From C00003060 sp964502635 (GTDB taxonomy: Bacteria; Desulfobacterota; Desulfobacteria; Desulfobacterales; C00003060), in contig CAZCXI010000086.1 in NCBI GenBank assembly GCA_964502635.1, positions 1 to 12,331 on the forward strand: DNA of 12,331 bases, in the 5' to 3' direction. Both the position numbers and the translations under genes were made by a program. This document shows positions 1-6,132 of this stretch, piece after piece; position 1 is the stretch's first letter, and every line of letters begins with the position of its first letter. The notes below the pieces were generated by a model, which did not search any database, had not been told where the DNA came from, and worked only from the letters and a program-made list of their open reading frames with translations.

Positions 1-370
1 TCACGGCGCTCAAAACCTCACAGTCTCGGCAAGCATTCATCTTTTGCTTCCAGTCCTTCTTAACAGTGCCTTCGCAGATGGTCCCATTGACAAACCAGCA
101 TAAATGACCGGCTTGAAATTCCCATGCCGGACATTTTTCTCTGCGTTGGCGCGAACATTTCTTGATGACCCAGCAAGGCTTCTGCCGCTGCAGCATCCCT
201 CGCTTTCTGGAGACCAGGAACAAGACCTGCCGCTCAATGTGGCCCGACACGGATCGCCATCCCTGCTCGTAGCTGTGTACAGCCTTAACCGAGGTCCCGA
301 GGAGTTGTGCCACCTCCTTCTGCGTTTTATTCAGTTTCCTTCGGAAGTACAAAAATTCTTTACCGTCCAC
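1..370 (-). CDS. HTH regulator with C-terminal two-CW cysteine-rich domain (partial, 3' end outside window)
   Basis: The minus-strand frame stays open from about 412 to the window edge and encodes two recognisable parts. Counting from a GTG at 370, residues 7-40 form an XRE/Cro-like helix-turn-helix (KTQKEVAQLLGTSVKAVHSYE), so DNA binding is likely. Residues 64-123 are cysteine-rich with two CW dipeptides (C66-W67, C91-W92) and further cysteines at 72, 80, 99, 114 and 117, ending in CRDC. This matches the two-CW domain layout known from deltaproteobacterial proteins, whose function is not established. The cysteines suggest metal or Fe-S binding, which is inference. The start is uncertain: GTG at 370 gives an N-terminus close to the HTH, while GTG at 412 would add 14 residues, and neither has a strong ribosome-binding site. 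The stop codon lies outside the window. Confidence 0.72.
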   Translation of the reverse strand, partial: MDGKEFLYFRRKLNKTQKEVAQLLGTSVKAVHSYEQGWRSVSGHIERQVLFLVSRKRGMLQRQKPCWVIKKCSRQRREKCPAWEFQAGHLCWFVNGTICEGTVKKDWKQKMNACRDCEVLSAV

Positions 371-423
371 TGGAGATCCCAAGAAGCTTTTGTTTACACG
401 CTCATGAAACACACCTGACGTTT

Positions 424-442
424 ACTACCACATTGTGGTAGT
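424..442. promoter_or_regulatory. Perfect 9-bp inverted repeat, candidate operator
   Basis: ACTACCACA-T-TGTGGTAGT is a perfect inverted repeat with a one-base spacer. It lies 11 bases beyond the furthest possible start (412) of the HTH regulator and 53 beyond the GTG at 370. Its size and symmetry suit a dimeric regulator, and its position suits autoregulation of that gene. A short hairpin of unrelated function is the alternative, since there is no T-tract to make it a terminator. Confidence 0.4.
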
Positions 443-702
443 CCCATCAACAAGAAGAACGACCTTGGCACACGCGAGGCCTCTGGCAATGGGCTTGCTT
501 TACGGAGAAAATGCCGCGGCCTAAGGGCTCGCGCAAGAATAAGTTCGCAGAGTTAGCGCTCAGACTTGGTTCAGATTTGGCCGATCCGATTGAGCAAAAC
601 CGGAGGAATAGCGAGCTATTTCGAGGGGGGTGCGAACGAGGCATCGATCAAAGATGGGCTGAAGCTGAAATGCCAAAATGTGAAGTTGTCTTTGCGCAAG
701 CC
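443..702. other. Gene-poor stretch, possibly holding a decayed small gene
   Basis: I see no convincing intact gene here. A plus-strand ORF of 72 codons begins at 511 after GGAG at good spacing and opens with MPRPKGSRKNK, a typical start for small DNA-associated or phage-type proteins. It runs on into the end of pyrE and its second half looks non-coding. In the +1 frame from about 600 to 705 a more protein-like tail appears (GGIASYFEGGANEASIKDGL, ending in LSLRKP and a stop). This could be one small gene broken by a frameshift, or chance. Confidence 0.25.
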
Positions 703-1356
703 CTAAGGCAGGGGTTGACAGGTCTTTAATGCAGTGGCTCCTGAACCTTGTTCTGAATGTGAACTCGAGGAAACACTGTTCTTCGGCTTCTTCCGAAGTG
801 CCTTTTCGAATTTGACAATCTCTTTCATCGTTATTAGGGGACAACAGTCGTATCCTTTCATCTGAAAGAACTCCCTGCCCCCCTCATCTCTATCAACAAG
901 CGGAATCACCTTCACAACCTTACATTGGATATCTTCCACTGCTTTTACAGCCCTGTAAGCGGAGGCCCCTGTTGTCATGACATCCTCAACGATAACCACA
1001 CGGTCCCCTTGCTTTATTGGACCTTCGATAAGCTTCTGGGTTCCGTGCTCCTTGGTTTCCTTTCTTACAATGAACCCTCTAAGTGGAAGGCCTTTCATGG
1101 CGCTCAGCGTGAGAACGGAACCTATGATAGGGTCAGCTCCGATTGTCAGCCCCCCTATGGCGTCGATGCGGGCGTTTATGACCTCATCAAGTAACACCTC
1201 TGCAACCAATAGAGAGCCCTCCCCAACGAGGGTTGTCTGTTTTGCATCCAGATAGAAGTCGCTTTCTCTACCGGAGGAGAGCATAAATTTGCCCCTTTTG
1301 AAGGAAGCATGGAAAAGCACCTTCAAAAGAGCATCCCTTTTTGTCTCGCTATTCAC
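703..1356 (-). CDS. pyrE: Orotate phosphoribosyltransferase
   Basis: The protein transfers phosphoribose from PRPP to orotate to give OMP, the fifth step of de novo UMP synthesis in the cytosol. From the GTG at 1356 it has 217 residues. The PRPP-binding signature VVIVEDVMTTGAS lies at 120-132, the flexible catalytic loop KETKEHG at 99-105, and the SSGRESDFYLDAKQTTL segment at 27-43 is typical of the family. The frame is open to an ATG at 1404. The GTG is preferred because the family usually begins only a few residues before the first helix, but neither start has a good Shine-Dalgarno sequence. The last 30 or so residues (a serine-rich tail after ALRKK) exceed the usual family length and look like read-through into former non-coding DNA. 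No other pyrimidine gene is adjacent. Confidence 0.93.
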   Translation of the reverse strand: MNSETKRDALLKVLFHASFKRGKFMLSSGRESDFYLDAKQTTLVGEGSLLVAEVLLDEVINARIDAIGGLTIGADPIIGSVLTLSAMKGLPLRGFIVRKETKEHGTQKLIEGPIKQGDRVVIVEDVMTTGASAYRAVKAVEDIQCKVVKVIPLVDRDEGGREFFQMKGYDCCPLITMKEIVKFEKALRKKPKNSVSSSSHSEQGSGATALKTCQPLP

Positions 1357-1452
1357 CTTTGTGACCCATGGTTGTTCTGAGGCTCGTCCATCCGCCAGCC
1401 ACATCCGGGGGCTTTGCGTCCTCCAAGAATCCCTGCGTCAGGTGTCGGTTCA

Positions 1453-1473
1453 GCCACCCCGAAACGGGGTGGC
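1453..1473. repeat. GC-rich perfect hairpin between HU gene and pyrE
   Basis: GCCACCCC-gaaac-GGGGTGGC gives an 8-bp perfect stem with a 5-base loop. It lies about 105 bases downstream of the HU stop codon and about 50-95 bases before pyrE, depending on the pyrE start. There is no U-tract on either strand, so it is not a canonical intrinsic terminator. It could stabilise the HU mRNA end or act in the pyrE leader. Confidence 0.45.
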
Positions 1474-1577
1474 CTGCTCGACAGTCTTGGTAACGGGCGA
1501 TGGCCAGAATGGCCGGCTTGCGCCCCGCACGAAGCACTGCAAACCTTCCTGTTTGCCGGAACCGGGGGCAAAAGGTA

Positions 1578-1850
1578 TTAAACAGCTTCCTTCAGGGCTT
1601 TGCCCGGCATGAACTTTACGGCGTTGCGGGCCTTGATCTTGATCTTTGCGCCCGTTTGAGGATTGATACCTTTTCTGGCCTTGCGTCTGACTTTGGAAAA
1701 GGTGCCGAAACCAACCAGCGTGACTTTGCCATCCTTCTTCTTCAGGGCCTTCTTCACACTGTCACTAAACGAGTCCAGGGCCTTACCAGCCGCCGCCTTT
1801 GAGATCTTCGCATCCATTGCCATCTTTTCAACCAGCTCTGCCTTTGTCAT
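1578..1850 (-). CDS. HU family DNA-binding protein
   Basis: This is a 90-residue histone-like protein that bends and compacts DNA as a dimer in the nucleoid. The length is exactly that of HU/IHF subunits. The family signature is clear: GFGTFSKVRRKARKGINPQTG at 47-67, including the beta-arm proline (P64) that intercalates into the minor groove. The N-terminal helices MTKAELVEKMA and SFSDSVKKALKKKDG form the dimer body. The start is well supported by AAAGGAGG (1859-1866) eight bases before the ATG. A minus-strand promoter candidate lies at 1905-1934. The gene appears to be transcribed alone, with a 222-base gap to pyrE. It is called HU rather than IHF because the sequence is HU-like and no partner subunit is near, but this is a family-level judgement. 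Confidence 0.97.
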   Translation of the reverse strand: MTKAELVEKMAMDAKISKAAAGKALDSFSDSVKKALKKKDGKVTLVGFGTFSKVRRKARKGINPQTGAKIKIKARNAVKFMPGKALKEAV

Positions 1851-1904
1851 CGTGCCTTCCTCCTTTGGTGTGGGTTAATAAGGCTCTGATCAAGAACGCT
1901 TCAG

Positions 1905-1934
1905 TTCATAGAACACAACTTCCTGGAAGGTCAA
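1905..1934 (-). promoter_or_regulatory. Candidate sigma-70 promoter for the HU gene
   Basis: On the minus strand, TTGACC (1934-1929) is followed after 18 bases by TATGAA (1910-1905). Transcription would start near 1898, leaving a leader of about 47 bases that ends in a strong ribosome-binding site. The -35 matches consensus at 5 of 6 positions and the -10 at 4 of 6. Confidence 0.4.
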
Positions 1935-2025
1935 GAGAATATCCCCACTTTTTTGGTCAAATAAGCGCTTAGGGCTCCCGAGACAATGAGTTGTATGGGG
2001 GTTGAACCGCAAAAGCGAGCGCATT

Positions 2026-2045
2026 CCCCGTAGCTTGCTGCGGGG
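2026..2045. repeat. REP-like hairpin, copy 1
   Basis: CCCCGTAGCTTGCTGCGGGG folds into a hairpin with an 8-bp stem (one G-T pair) and a 4-base loop. It is flanked by direct repeats of GCGAGCG at 2015-2021 and 2049-2055. The left half, ATTCCCYGTAGCTTGCT, is shared with the copy at 2093-2118. Such dispersed palindromes are typical of REP elements mobilised by RAYT transposases, which is inference here. Confidence 0.5.
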
Positions 2046-2092
2046 TTAGCGAGCGTATCCAAAAAAAGTCAGCGTTCCTTACGGTCGAAGAT

Positions 2093-2118
2093 TCCCTGTA
2101 GCTTGCTTGCTACAGGGA
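2093..2118. repeat. REP-like hairpin, copy 2, downstream of the permease gene
   Basis: TCCCTGTAGC-ttgctt-GCTACAGGGA is a perfect 10-bp stem with a 6-base loop. It shares the ATTCCCYGTAGCTTGCT core with the copy at 2026-2045 and lies about 50 bases beyond the stop of the minus-strand permease gene. There it could protect the 3' end of the transport mRNA or slow transcription. There is no T-tract, so it is not a classical terminator. Confidence 0.55.
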
Positions 2119-2169
2119 GCTTCAATAGTATCCGCAGATCGGGGCGAATCTCTGCCCAACGCTGCTCCA

Positions 2170-3219
2170 TTATATATATTGGAACCTTTTTCGGTACTTG
2201 ATCAGCAGATAGAGGAAAAACGGCCCGCCCATGAGAGATGTCAGGATGCCGACTTTAAGATCCACCTTGACAACGAGTCTGACAAAAAGATCAGCATAGA
2301 TGACGAAGACCGCACCCAAGAGGCCTGCTAGAGGGATCAGCTTCCTGTTGTCCGGCCCGATAAGTCCCCTGACCATATGAGGAGCGATGAGCCCCACGAA
2401 TCCGATCACCCCTGAAACGGCAATCGCCCCACCGGTCTCTAATGAGGAAAAAAAAAGCAGTGCATTCCGTGCCAACCGGATGTTGACGCCCAGGTTGGCA
2501 GCGGTTTCTTCGTCGATCATCAAGATATTCAAGTCCTTGACAAAAAATAGTGTGCCCAACAAGGCTATGAGGGTGGTGGGAAAAACGATTCGGACATGAT
2601 CCCATGAGCGGTTATTCAGATCCCCCATGAGCCAAGTGACAATAATCCGGCCCACGTCGAATTCTCGCGTGCTCAGGGTAATCACAAAGGACGTTAAGGC
2701 ACCAAAAATGAGATTCAGAGCAATGCCGGCGAGCAAAAGGGTTGAGATGGAGGTGTGACCCCTGGATGTGGCAATGGCAAAGACCATCATCAATGTGAGC
2801 AAAGCAGATATGACGGCCGATACGGGAAGAGCAAACAGAGATCTTGCGGCCAGACCCAAATAGATGGCCGTGACTGCTCCCAGGGCCGCCCCGGAACTGA
2901 CCCCAATAACCCCGGGGCTTGCCATGGGATTCTTGAATACACCCTGCATCACGCAACCGGCAGCCGCCAGGGAAAAGCCCACCAGGGAAGCCACAATAAA
3001 ACGGGGCATTCTCCCGTCCCAGACAATGGTCGATTCGACCTCGCTGACTTTGCCGGAGAACAGACCCGTCTTCATCAGAAGAACCCTGAAGACATGTTCG
3101 GTTTCAATGTGCCATGATCCGCAGGAAATCGCGAGAAAACCACCCAGAAAGAAGAGACACAATAACACTTCCCACAGTATCATCTCTCTTGCGAAGAGGA
3201 GACTAAAAAGCTTTTTCAT
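2170..3219 (-). CDS. FecCD-family iron-chelate/cobalamin-type ABC transporter permease
   Basis: This inner-membrane permease of a type II ABC importer moves siderophore-iron, haem or cobalamin across the cytoplasmic membrane. From the ATG at 3219 it has 349 residues, normal for the family. About ten hydrophobic segments run along the length, starting at EMILWEVLLCLFFLGGFLAI. Hallmarks include RMPRFIVASLVGFSLAAAG, QGVFKNPMASPGVIGVSSGA, SGVIGFVGLIAPHMVR and a C-terminal GGPFFLYLL. The usual E-x-P-x-G gate motif near the C-terminus reads DLKVG here, so the proline is lost. The frame also allows a GTG start at 3246, but the ATG gives the more natural N-terminus. It overlaps the upstream binding-protein gene by 17 bases, so translation is probably coupled. 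Substrate cannot be told from sequence. Confidence 0.94.
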   Translation of the reverse strand: MKKLFSLLFAREMILWEVLLCLFFLGGFLAISCGSWHIETEHVFRVLLMKTGLFSGKVSEVESTIVWDGRMPRFIVASLVGFSLAAAGCVMQGVFKNPMASPGVIGVSSGAALGAVTAIYLGLAARSLFALPVSAVISALLTLMMVFAIATSRGHTSISTLLLAGIALNLIFGALTSFVITLSTREFDVGRIIVTWLMGDLNNRSWDHVRIVFPTTLIALLGTLFFVKDLNILMIDEETAANLGVNIRLARNALLFFSSLETGGAIAVSGVIGFVGLIAPHMVRGLIGPDNRKLIPLAGLLGAVFVIYADLFVRLVVKVDLKVGILTSLMGGPFFLYLLIKYRKRFQYI

Positions 3220-4240
3220 ACACCATACCGGCCAGAAGATTGGCACTCAAGATCATGTACTGGGAATCAACGCTCAAATAGACCCGTGGGATATCATGGA
3301 CCTCGTGTTTCTGGATCGCGCTGGCATGAGAAAGGACCTCATTGGCCATCAATTGTTCCTTCAGATGTCTCCCCTCAGGGACAATGATCATGTCCGGGTC
3401 CCACTTTAACAATGTTTCATAGTCGATCTGAGACCACGACTTGATCCCCTGCTCGGCGCCCACATTAATGACGCCGATCATGTTACATATGGAGCTGAAA
3501 TTAGATGATGCCCCCGGAATATAGCCGCCTTCATCATAATACAAGACTCTCGTTGCCTTCTTGAACGCTGGAATGCTTTGCCTGAGTTTGTGAATCTGTT
3601 CGTCCATGACCCTGACCAGCGCCTCTGCATTCCCTTCTTCCCCTATGATCTTACCAATAAGAAGCGTCTGTCTTTTTATAGACTCAATGGTTCCAAAATA
3701 TCCCAGATCGAAAAAAAGGATCTTGGCCCGCTTCAGCTTTTCTTTAAAATCGGCGCCCGAATAAAATACGGCGAAAACCAGATCAGGCTGATACCCGATC
3801 ATCAATTCGGTCTGTTTTGATTTAAAAACAGGAAAGCGCTTTTTCACAAGGTCCGCGATAAAGGAGAATTCAGGGTCGGCGGACAATTCATTGAAGGCTA
3901 TGAGTCTTTGCCTGGGACAAATCGCCCATAAGATCTCGGCCACCCCGACGGCATGAGGAATAATGCGTAATGGTTGCTTTTCTATGGCAAAGGTCCTTTT
4001 CTCGTGATGGATAACGTCTTTTCTGAAATCGTAGACCTCGTCTTCGTACTCGATGACCCTGGGCCAGCTCTTATGTGATTTGGTTTCTCCCCGGGCATAA
4101 CTCAATGTTTCCTGTAGGGCTCCCATATCCAGGGGGGTCTTGTGGCATTCACCTCCGAAACACTGGCCGGGCCATGGGGCGGGCATGAATAGACAAATTA
4201 AGATTACACTGAAGCCCAAGAGGAAAGCGTTTTTTTTCAT
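3203..4240 (-). CDS. Periplasmic substrate-binding protein of iron-chelate-type ABC transporter
   Basis: This 345-residue protein begins with a signal peptide (MKKNAFLLGFSVILICLFMP, cleavage near residue 29). It continues as a class III helical-backbone binding protein of the BtuF/FepB/FhuD type. Supporting segments are VGVAEILWAICPRQRLIAFN in the N-lobe, YQPDLVFAVF, LLIGKIIGEEGNAEAL in the connecting helix, and LLKWDPDMIIVPEG in the C-lobe. There is no good lipobox, so it is probably soluble in the periplasm. It would capture the ligand and deliver it to the permease encoded next. GAGGG precedes the ATG at good spacing. It lies 18 bases after the ATPase gene and overlaps the permease gene, so all three form one operon. 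Iron-siderophore, haem and corrinoid are all possible ligands. Confidence 0.92.
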   Translation of the reverse strand: MKKNAFLLGFSVILICLFMPAPWPGQCFGGECHKTPLDMGALQETLSYARGETKSHKSWPRVIEYEDEVYDFRKDVIHHEKRTFAIEKQPLRIIPHAVGVAEILWAICPRQRLIAFNELSADPEFSFIADLVKKRFPVFKSKQTELMIGYQPDLVFAVFYSGADFKEKLKRAKILFFDLGYFGTIESIKRQTLLIGKIIGEEGNAEALVRVMDEQIHKLRQSIPAFKKATRVLYYDEGGYIPGASSNFSSICNMIGVINVGAEQGIKSWSQIDYETLLKWDPDMIIVPEGRHLKEQLMANEVLSHASAIQKHEVHDIPRVYLSVDSQYMILSANLLAGMVYEKAF

Positions 4241-4258
4241 GGTGTTTCCCTCATGGGG

Positions 4259-5029
4259 TCACGGCCTTTGCTGATAGAAGTAAAGGAAGCTCTCGGAGTC
4301 GCTCTTGATCTCCATCATGTTCACGCCAAAGACCTCATGGATATTCTCCTCTGAAAACGCATCGGAGGGCGAACCCACAAAGAACACCTCCCCTTCGTTA
4401 ATAATGGATATGGTGTCACAGTACCTCCTGGCAATATTTAGATCATGGATATTCACCAGGATCGTCTTCCCCTCCTCCCGCAACTCACAAAGCAACCCCA
4501 TGATCGTGAGGGCATGTCTGATATCAAGGTCAGACGTCGGTTCATCCAATAATATCAAAGAGGCTTCCGTGGCCAGGGCTCGGGCGATAACCGATAACTG
4601 ACATTCACCCCCGGACAGCTCATTAATATTACGATCCTTCAGGTCGTATGTTTGGGTTATTTTCAAGGCCTTTTCTACGATATCCCGGTCTTTGCGCGTC
4701 AGAGATTGGAAGCGTCCGAGATGGGGATGACGTCCCATGGAGACGATCTCATAAACCGATATGGGAAACCCGATGGTTGGATTCTGGGGGACCATCGTGA
4801 TGATCGTGCTTAGGGCTTTTCGGGATATGTCTCTGTAATCTCTATCGTTAATAAAAACCGTGCCGGCCTGAGGCTCCCATATTCTACAGATGTTCTTGAG
4901 CAGTGTGGACTTGCCGGCGCCATTCGGGCCAATGATACCGTGGATCTTGCAAGGCTCAAATTCAGCTGAAATGTCCCTCAAGATTTGTTTTTCACCGATC
5001 AAAAAATGAAGTCCTTCTATTCTTATCAT
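4259..5029 (-). CDS. ATP-binding protein of iron-chelate-type ABC transporter
   Basis: This 256-residue cytoplasmic ATPase powers the adjacent permease and is of the FecE/FhuC/BtuD type. All nucleotide-binding motifs are present in order: Walker A GPNGAGKST at 34-42, Q-loop glutamine at 82 (MVPQNP), signature LSGGE at 138-142, Walker B LILLDEP at 158-164, D-loop SDLD at 166-169, and H-loop histidine at 195. The signature has E in place of the usual Q, as in some relatives. It is the first gene of the minus-strand operon, an order less common than binding protein first. The ATG at 5029 has no strong ribosome-binding site. A weak TTGTAG/TATTTT pair upstream is the only promoter-like sequence I see, and it is not convincing. 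Confidence 0.95.
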   Translation of the reverse strand: MIRIEGLHFLIGEKQILRDISAEFEPCKIHGIIGPNGAGKSTLLKNICRIWEPQAGTVFINDRDYRDISRKALSTIITMVPQNPTIGFPISVYEIVSMGRHPHLGRFQSLTRKDRDIVEKALKITQTYDLKDRNINELSGGECQLSVIARALATEASLILLDEPTSDLDIRHALTIMGLLCELREEGKTILVNIHDLNIARRYCDTISIINEGEVFFVGSPSDAFSEENIHEVFGVNMMEIKSDSESFLYFYQQRP

Positions 5030-5110
5030 ACCGCATGCACCAGAAAAATACTCTCAAGCACACCACTACAATCTGTAGATTACGGGGAGCTTGATTGAGT
5101 TCTTGGTCAC

Positions 5111-5275
5111 TGTCCATCCATAAATGGCATCTTTGGGCCCGATGCGGCGTTCTCCGCGGGTTTGCGCGCCTGCGGCTTGTGAAAAGGCCGTCCTCAACGC
5201 AGCGCTGCTGCGCCTGCGGCGACAACCCTTGTGCGGCCTTGCCTCGGACCAAAATCTGCCATTTCTGAATGAACA
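5111..5275. repeat. MITE-like or REP-like element with imperfect terminal inverted repeats
   Basis: The left end, 5111-5137, beginning TGTCCATCCATAAATGGCA, matches the reverse complement of the right end, beginning TGTTCATTCAGAAATGGCA, at about 21 of 27 positions. Inside are nested inverted repeats: AAGGCCG (5185-5191) with CGGCCTT (5234-5240), and the central CGCAGC-gct-GCTGCG (5198-5212). The symmetry may extend outward to TTGAG (5095-5099) and CTCAA (5286-5290). There is no coding capacity, and the sequence is more GC-rich than its surroundings. This is the layout of a non-autonomous mobile element or a large repetitive palindrome, but no second copy is in this window, so mobility is inference. 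Confidence 0.5.
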
Positions 5276-5287
5276 CCTAGTAGTGCT

Positions 5288-5313
5288 CAACCGAGCTATG
5301 TTGGCTCGGGTTG
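5288..5313. repeat. Hairpin next to the inverted-repeat element
   Basis: CCGAGC (5291-5296) pairs with GCTCGG (5304-5309) across a 7-base loop. The stem extends by three more pairs if G5310 bulges. There is no T-tract. It adjoins the right end of the inverted-repeat element and may belong to it. Confidence 0.35.
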
Positions 5314-5438
5314 CCCGCGTTCGTGGATGGGCACCAGTCATCTTGCCGAATCAACGAAGTTTTTTCAACTTGTTTTCCAGCAACACCTCAGACAACAGCG
5401 CAATTAGGGCCGGTAACCACACCCCTGTCTCGGGTTGT

Positions 5439-5467
5439 TTGACTTGGTTCATGCGTGCTGGTATCTT
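5439..5467 (+). promoter_or_regulatory. Candidate sigma-70 promoter for exbB-exbD-tonB
   Basis: TTGACT (5439-5444) is followed after 17 bases by TATCTT (5462-5467), about 57 bases before the exbB start. The -35 matches consensus at 5 of 6 positions and the -10 at 4 of 6. No iron-regulator site is visible overlapping it. Confidence 0.35.
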
Positions 5468-5523
5468 TCAGTATCAAAGGCCCTTCTTGAAGCAGCGTAA
5501 CCAGGAAAAGAGGAGTTTGATTC

Positions 5524-6132
5524 ATGATGTTTGATCTGTTCCAGAAGGGGGGAATCGTGATGTATCCCCTCCTTGCGTGTTCCGTTATCTCCATGACGTT
5601 CATTTTGGAAAGAGCGCTTTTTTGGATACGTGAAAAGAGGGATACAGACCGTCGCCTCGTGGATCAGGTGTTGGACTTGGCTCGCACCAGACAATACGAG
5701 GAAATCAAGACAAGTACACGGGGGGCCAGCGATTACGTGGTCAGGGTACTCGTCTGCGGGCTGGTTCACAGGGAATACTCCCTTTCCAAGGCCATGGAAA
5801 TGGCAGCCATAGAAGAGATCAAGAGGATGAAACGGTATCTTCCCGTGCTCGACACCATGATTACCGCCGCTCCCTTGCTGGGAATACTCGGTACGGTTAT
5901 TGGGATCATCCATTCCTTTGATATGCTCGGCAGGGCGGGCATCCAGGATCCGCAGGCGGTGACGGCAGGCATCGCCCAGGCCCTGATTACGACTGCGGCT
6001 GGCCTGGTCATAGCGATTTTTACACTGTTTCCGTACAACTATTTCATGTCCAAGGTAGAAAAAGCAGGCATTCGTATCGAAAAATATGCCACATCTCTGG
6101 AAATCCTCCATGGGGGAGACCACGAAAGATGA
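5524..6132 (+). CDS. exbB: ExbB / MotA-TolQ-ExbB proton channel family protein
   Basis: This inner-membrane protein forms, with ExbD, the proton-driven motor that energises TonB. It has 202 residues and three predicted membrane segments: 11-34 (IVMYPLLACSVISMTFILER), 111-133 and 150-172. The conserved core is present: APLLGILGTVIGIIHSF in the second helix and GIAQALITTAAGLVIAI in the third, with the conserved threonines. The cytoplasmic loop between helices 1 and 2 is of ExbB/TolQ size. GAGGAG (5510-5515) precedes the ATG at 5524 by eight bases, and a second ATG follows immediately at 5527. The last four bases overlap the exbD start (ATGA). ExbB is preferred over TolQ because tonB follows and no tol/pal genes are present. 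Confidence 0.93.
   Translation: MMFDLFQKGGIVMYPLLACSVISMTFILERALFWIREKRDTDRRLVDQVLDLARTRQYEEIKTSTRGASDYVVRVLVCGLVHREYSLSKAMEMAAIEEIKRMKRYLPVLDTMITAAPLLGILGTVIGIIHSFDMLGRAGIQDPQAVTAGIAQALITTAAGLVIAIFTLFPYNYFMSKVEKAGIRIEKYATSLEILHGGDHER

Larger units (their letters stand above)
1851..2169. other. Intergenic region with HU promoter and REP-like hairpins
   Basis: This stretch of about 320 bases between the HU gene and the permease gene has no ORF with coding character. It contains the HU ribosome-binding site and promoter candidate on the minus strand, and two related GTAGCTTGCT hairpins in the part nearest the permease. The short peptide frame across 2107-2331 mostly overlaps the permease gene and is rejected. 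Confidence 0.7.
5030..5523. other. Divergent intergenic region between the ABC and TonB operons
   Basis: This stretch of about 490 bases separates the minus-strand ABC operon from the plus-strand exbB operon. It has no ORF with coding character: the frames that cross it are GC-skewed shadows of the inverted-repeat element. It holds a small imperfect palindrome (5070-5081, AATCT-gt-AGATT), a 165-bp element with terminal inverted repeats (5111-5275), a hairpin (5288-5313), a promoter candidate for exbB (5439-5467) and the exbB ribosome-binding site (5510-5515). I looked for a Fur box and for the conserved GCCACTG box of cobalamin riboswitches and saw neither. Confidence 0.7.

Noticed and set aside
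1349..1571. Minus-strand frames between the HU gene and pyrE that resemble a transposase tail
   Set aside because: No motif could be recognised, no start with a ribosome-binding site is present, and the frames cross the GC-rich hairpin at 1453-1473, which explains their composition.
2864..3409. Plus-strand open frame of 181 codons
   Set aside because: It is a shadow across the junction of the permease and binding-protein genes, both of which are well supported on the other strand.
5030..5523. Fur box or cobalamin riboswitch controlling the uptake operons
   Set aside because: I searched by eye for a GATAATGATAATCATTATC-like palindrome and the conserved GCCACTG box and found neither. A covariance-model or matrix scan would be more sensitive.
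5449..6123. Long minus-strand open frame (224 codons)
   Set aside because: It lies antisense to exbB, which has clear motifs and a good ribosome-binding site; the minus-strand translation is rich in His and Gly with no membrane or domain pattern.
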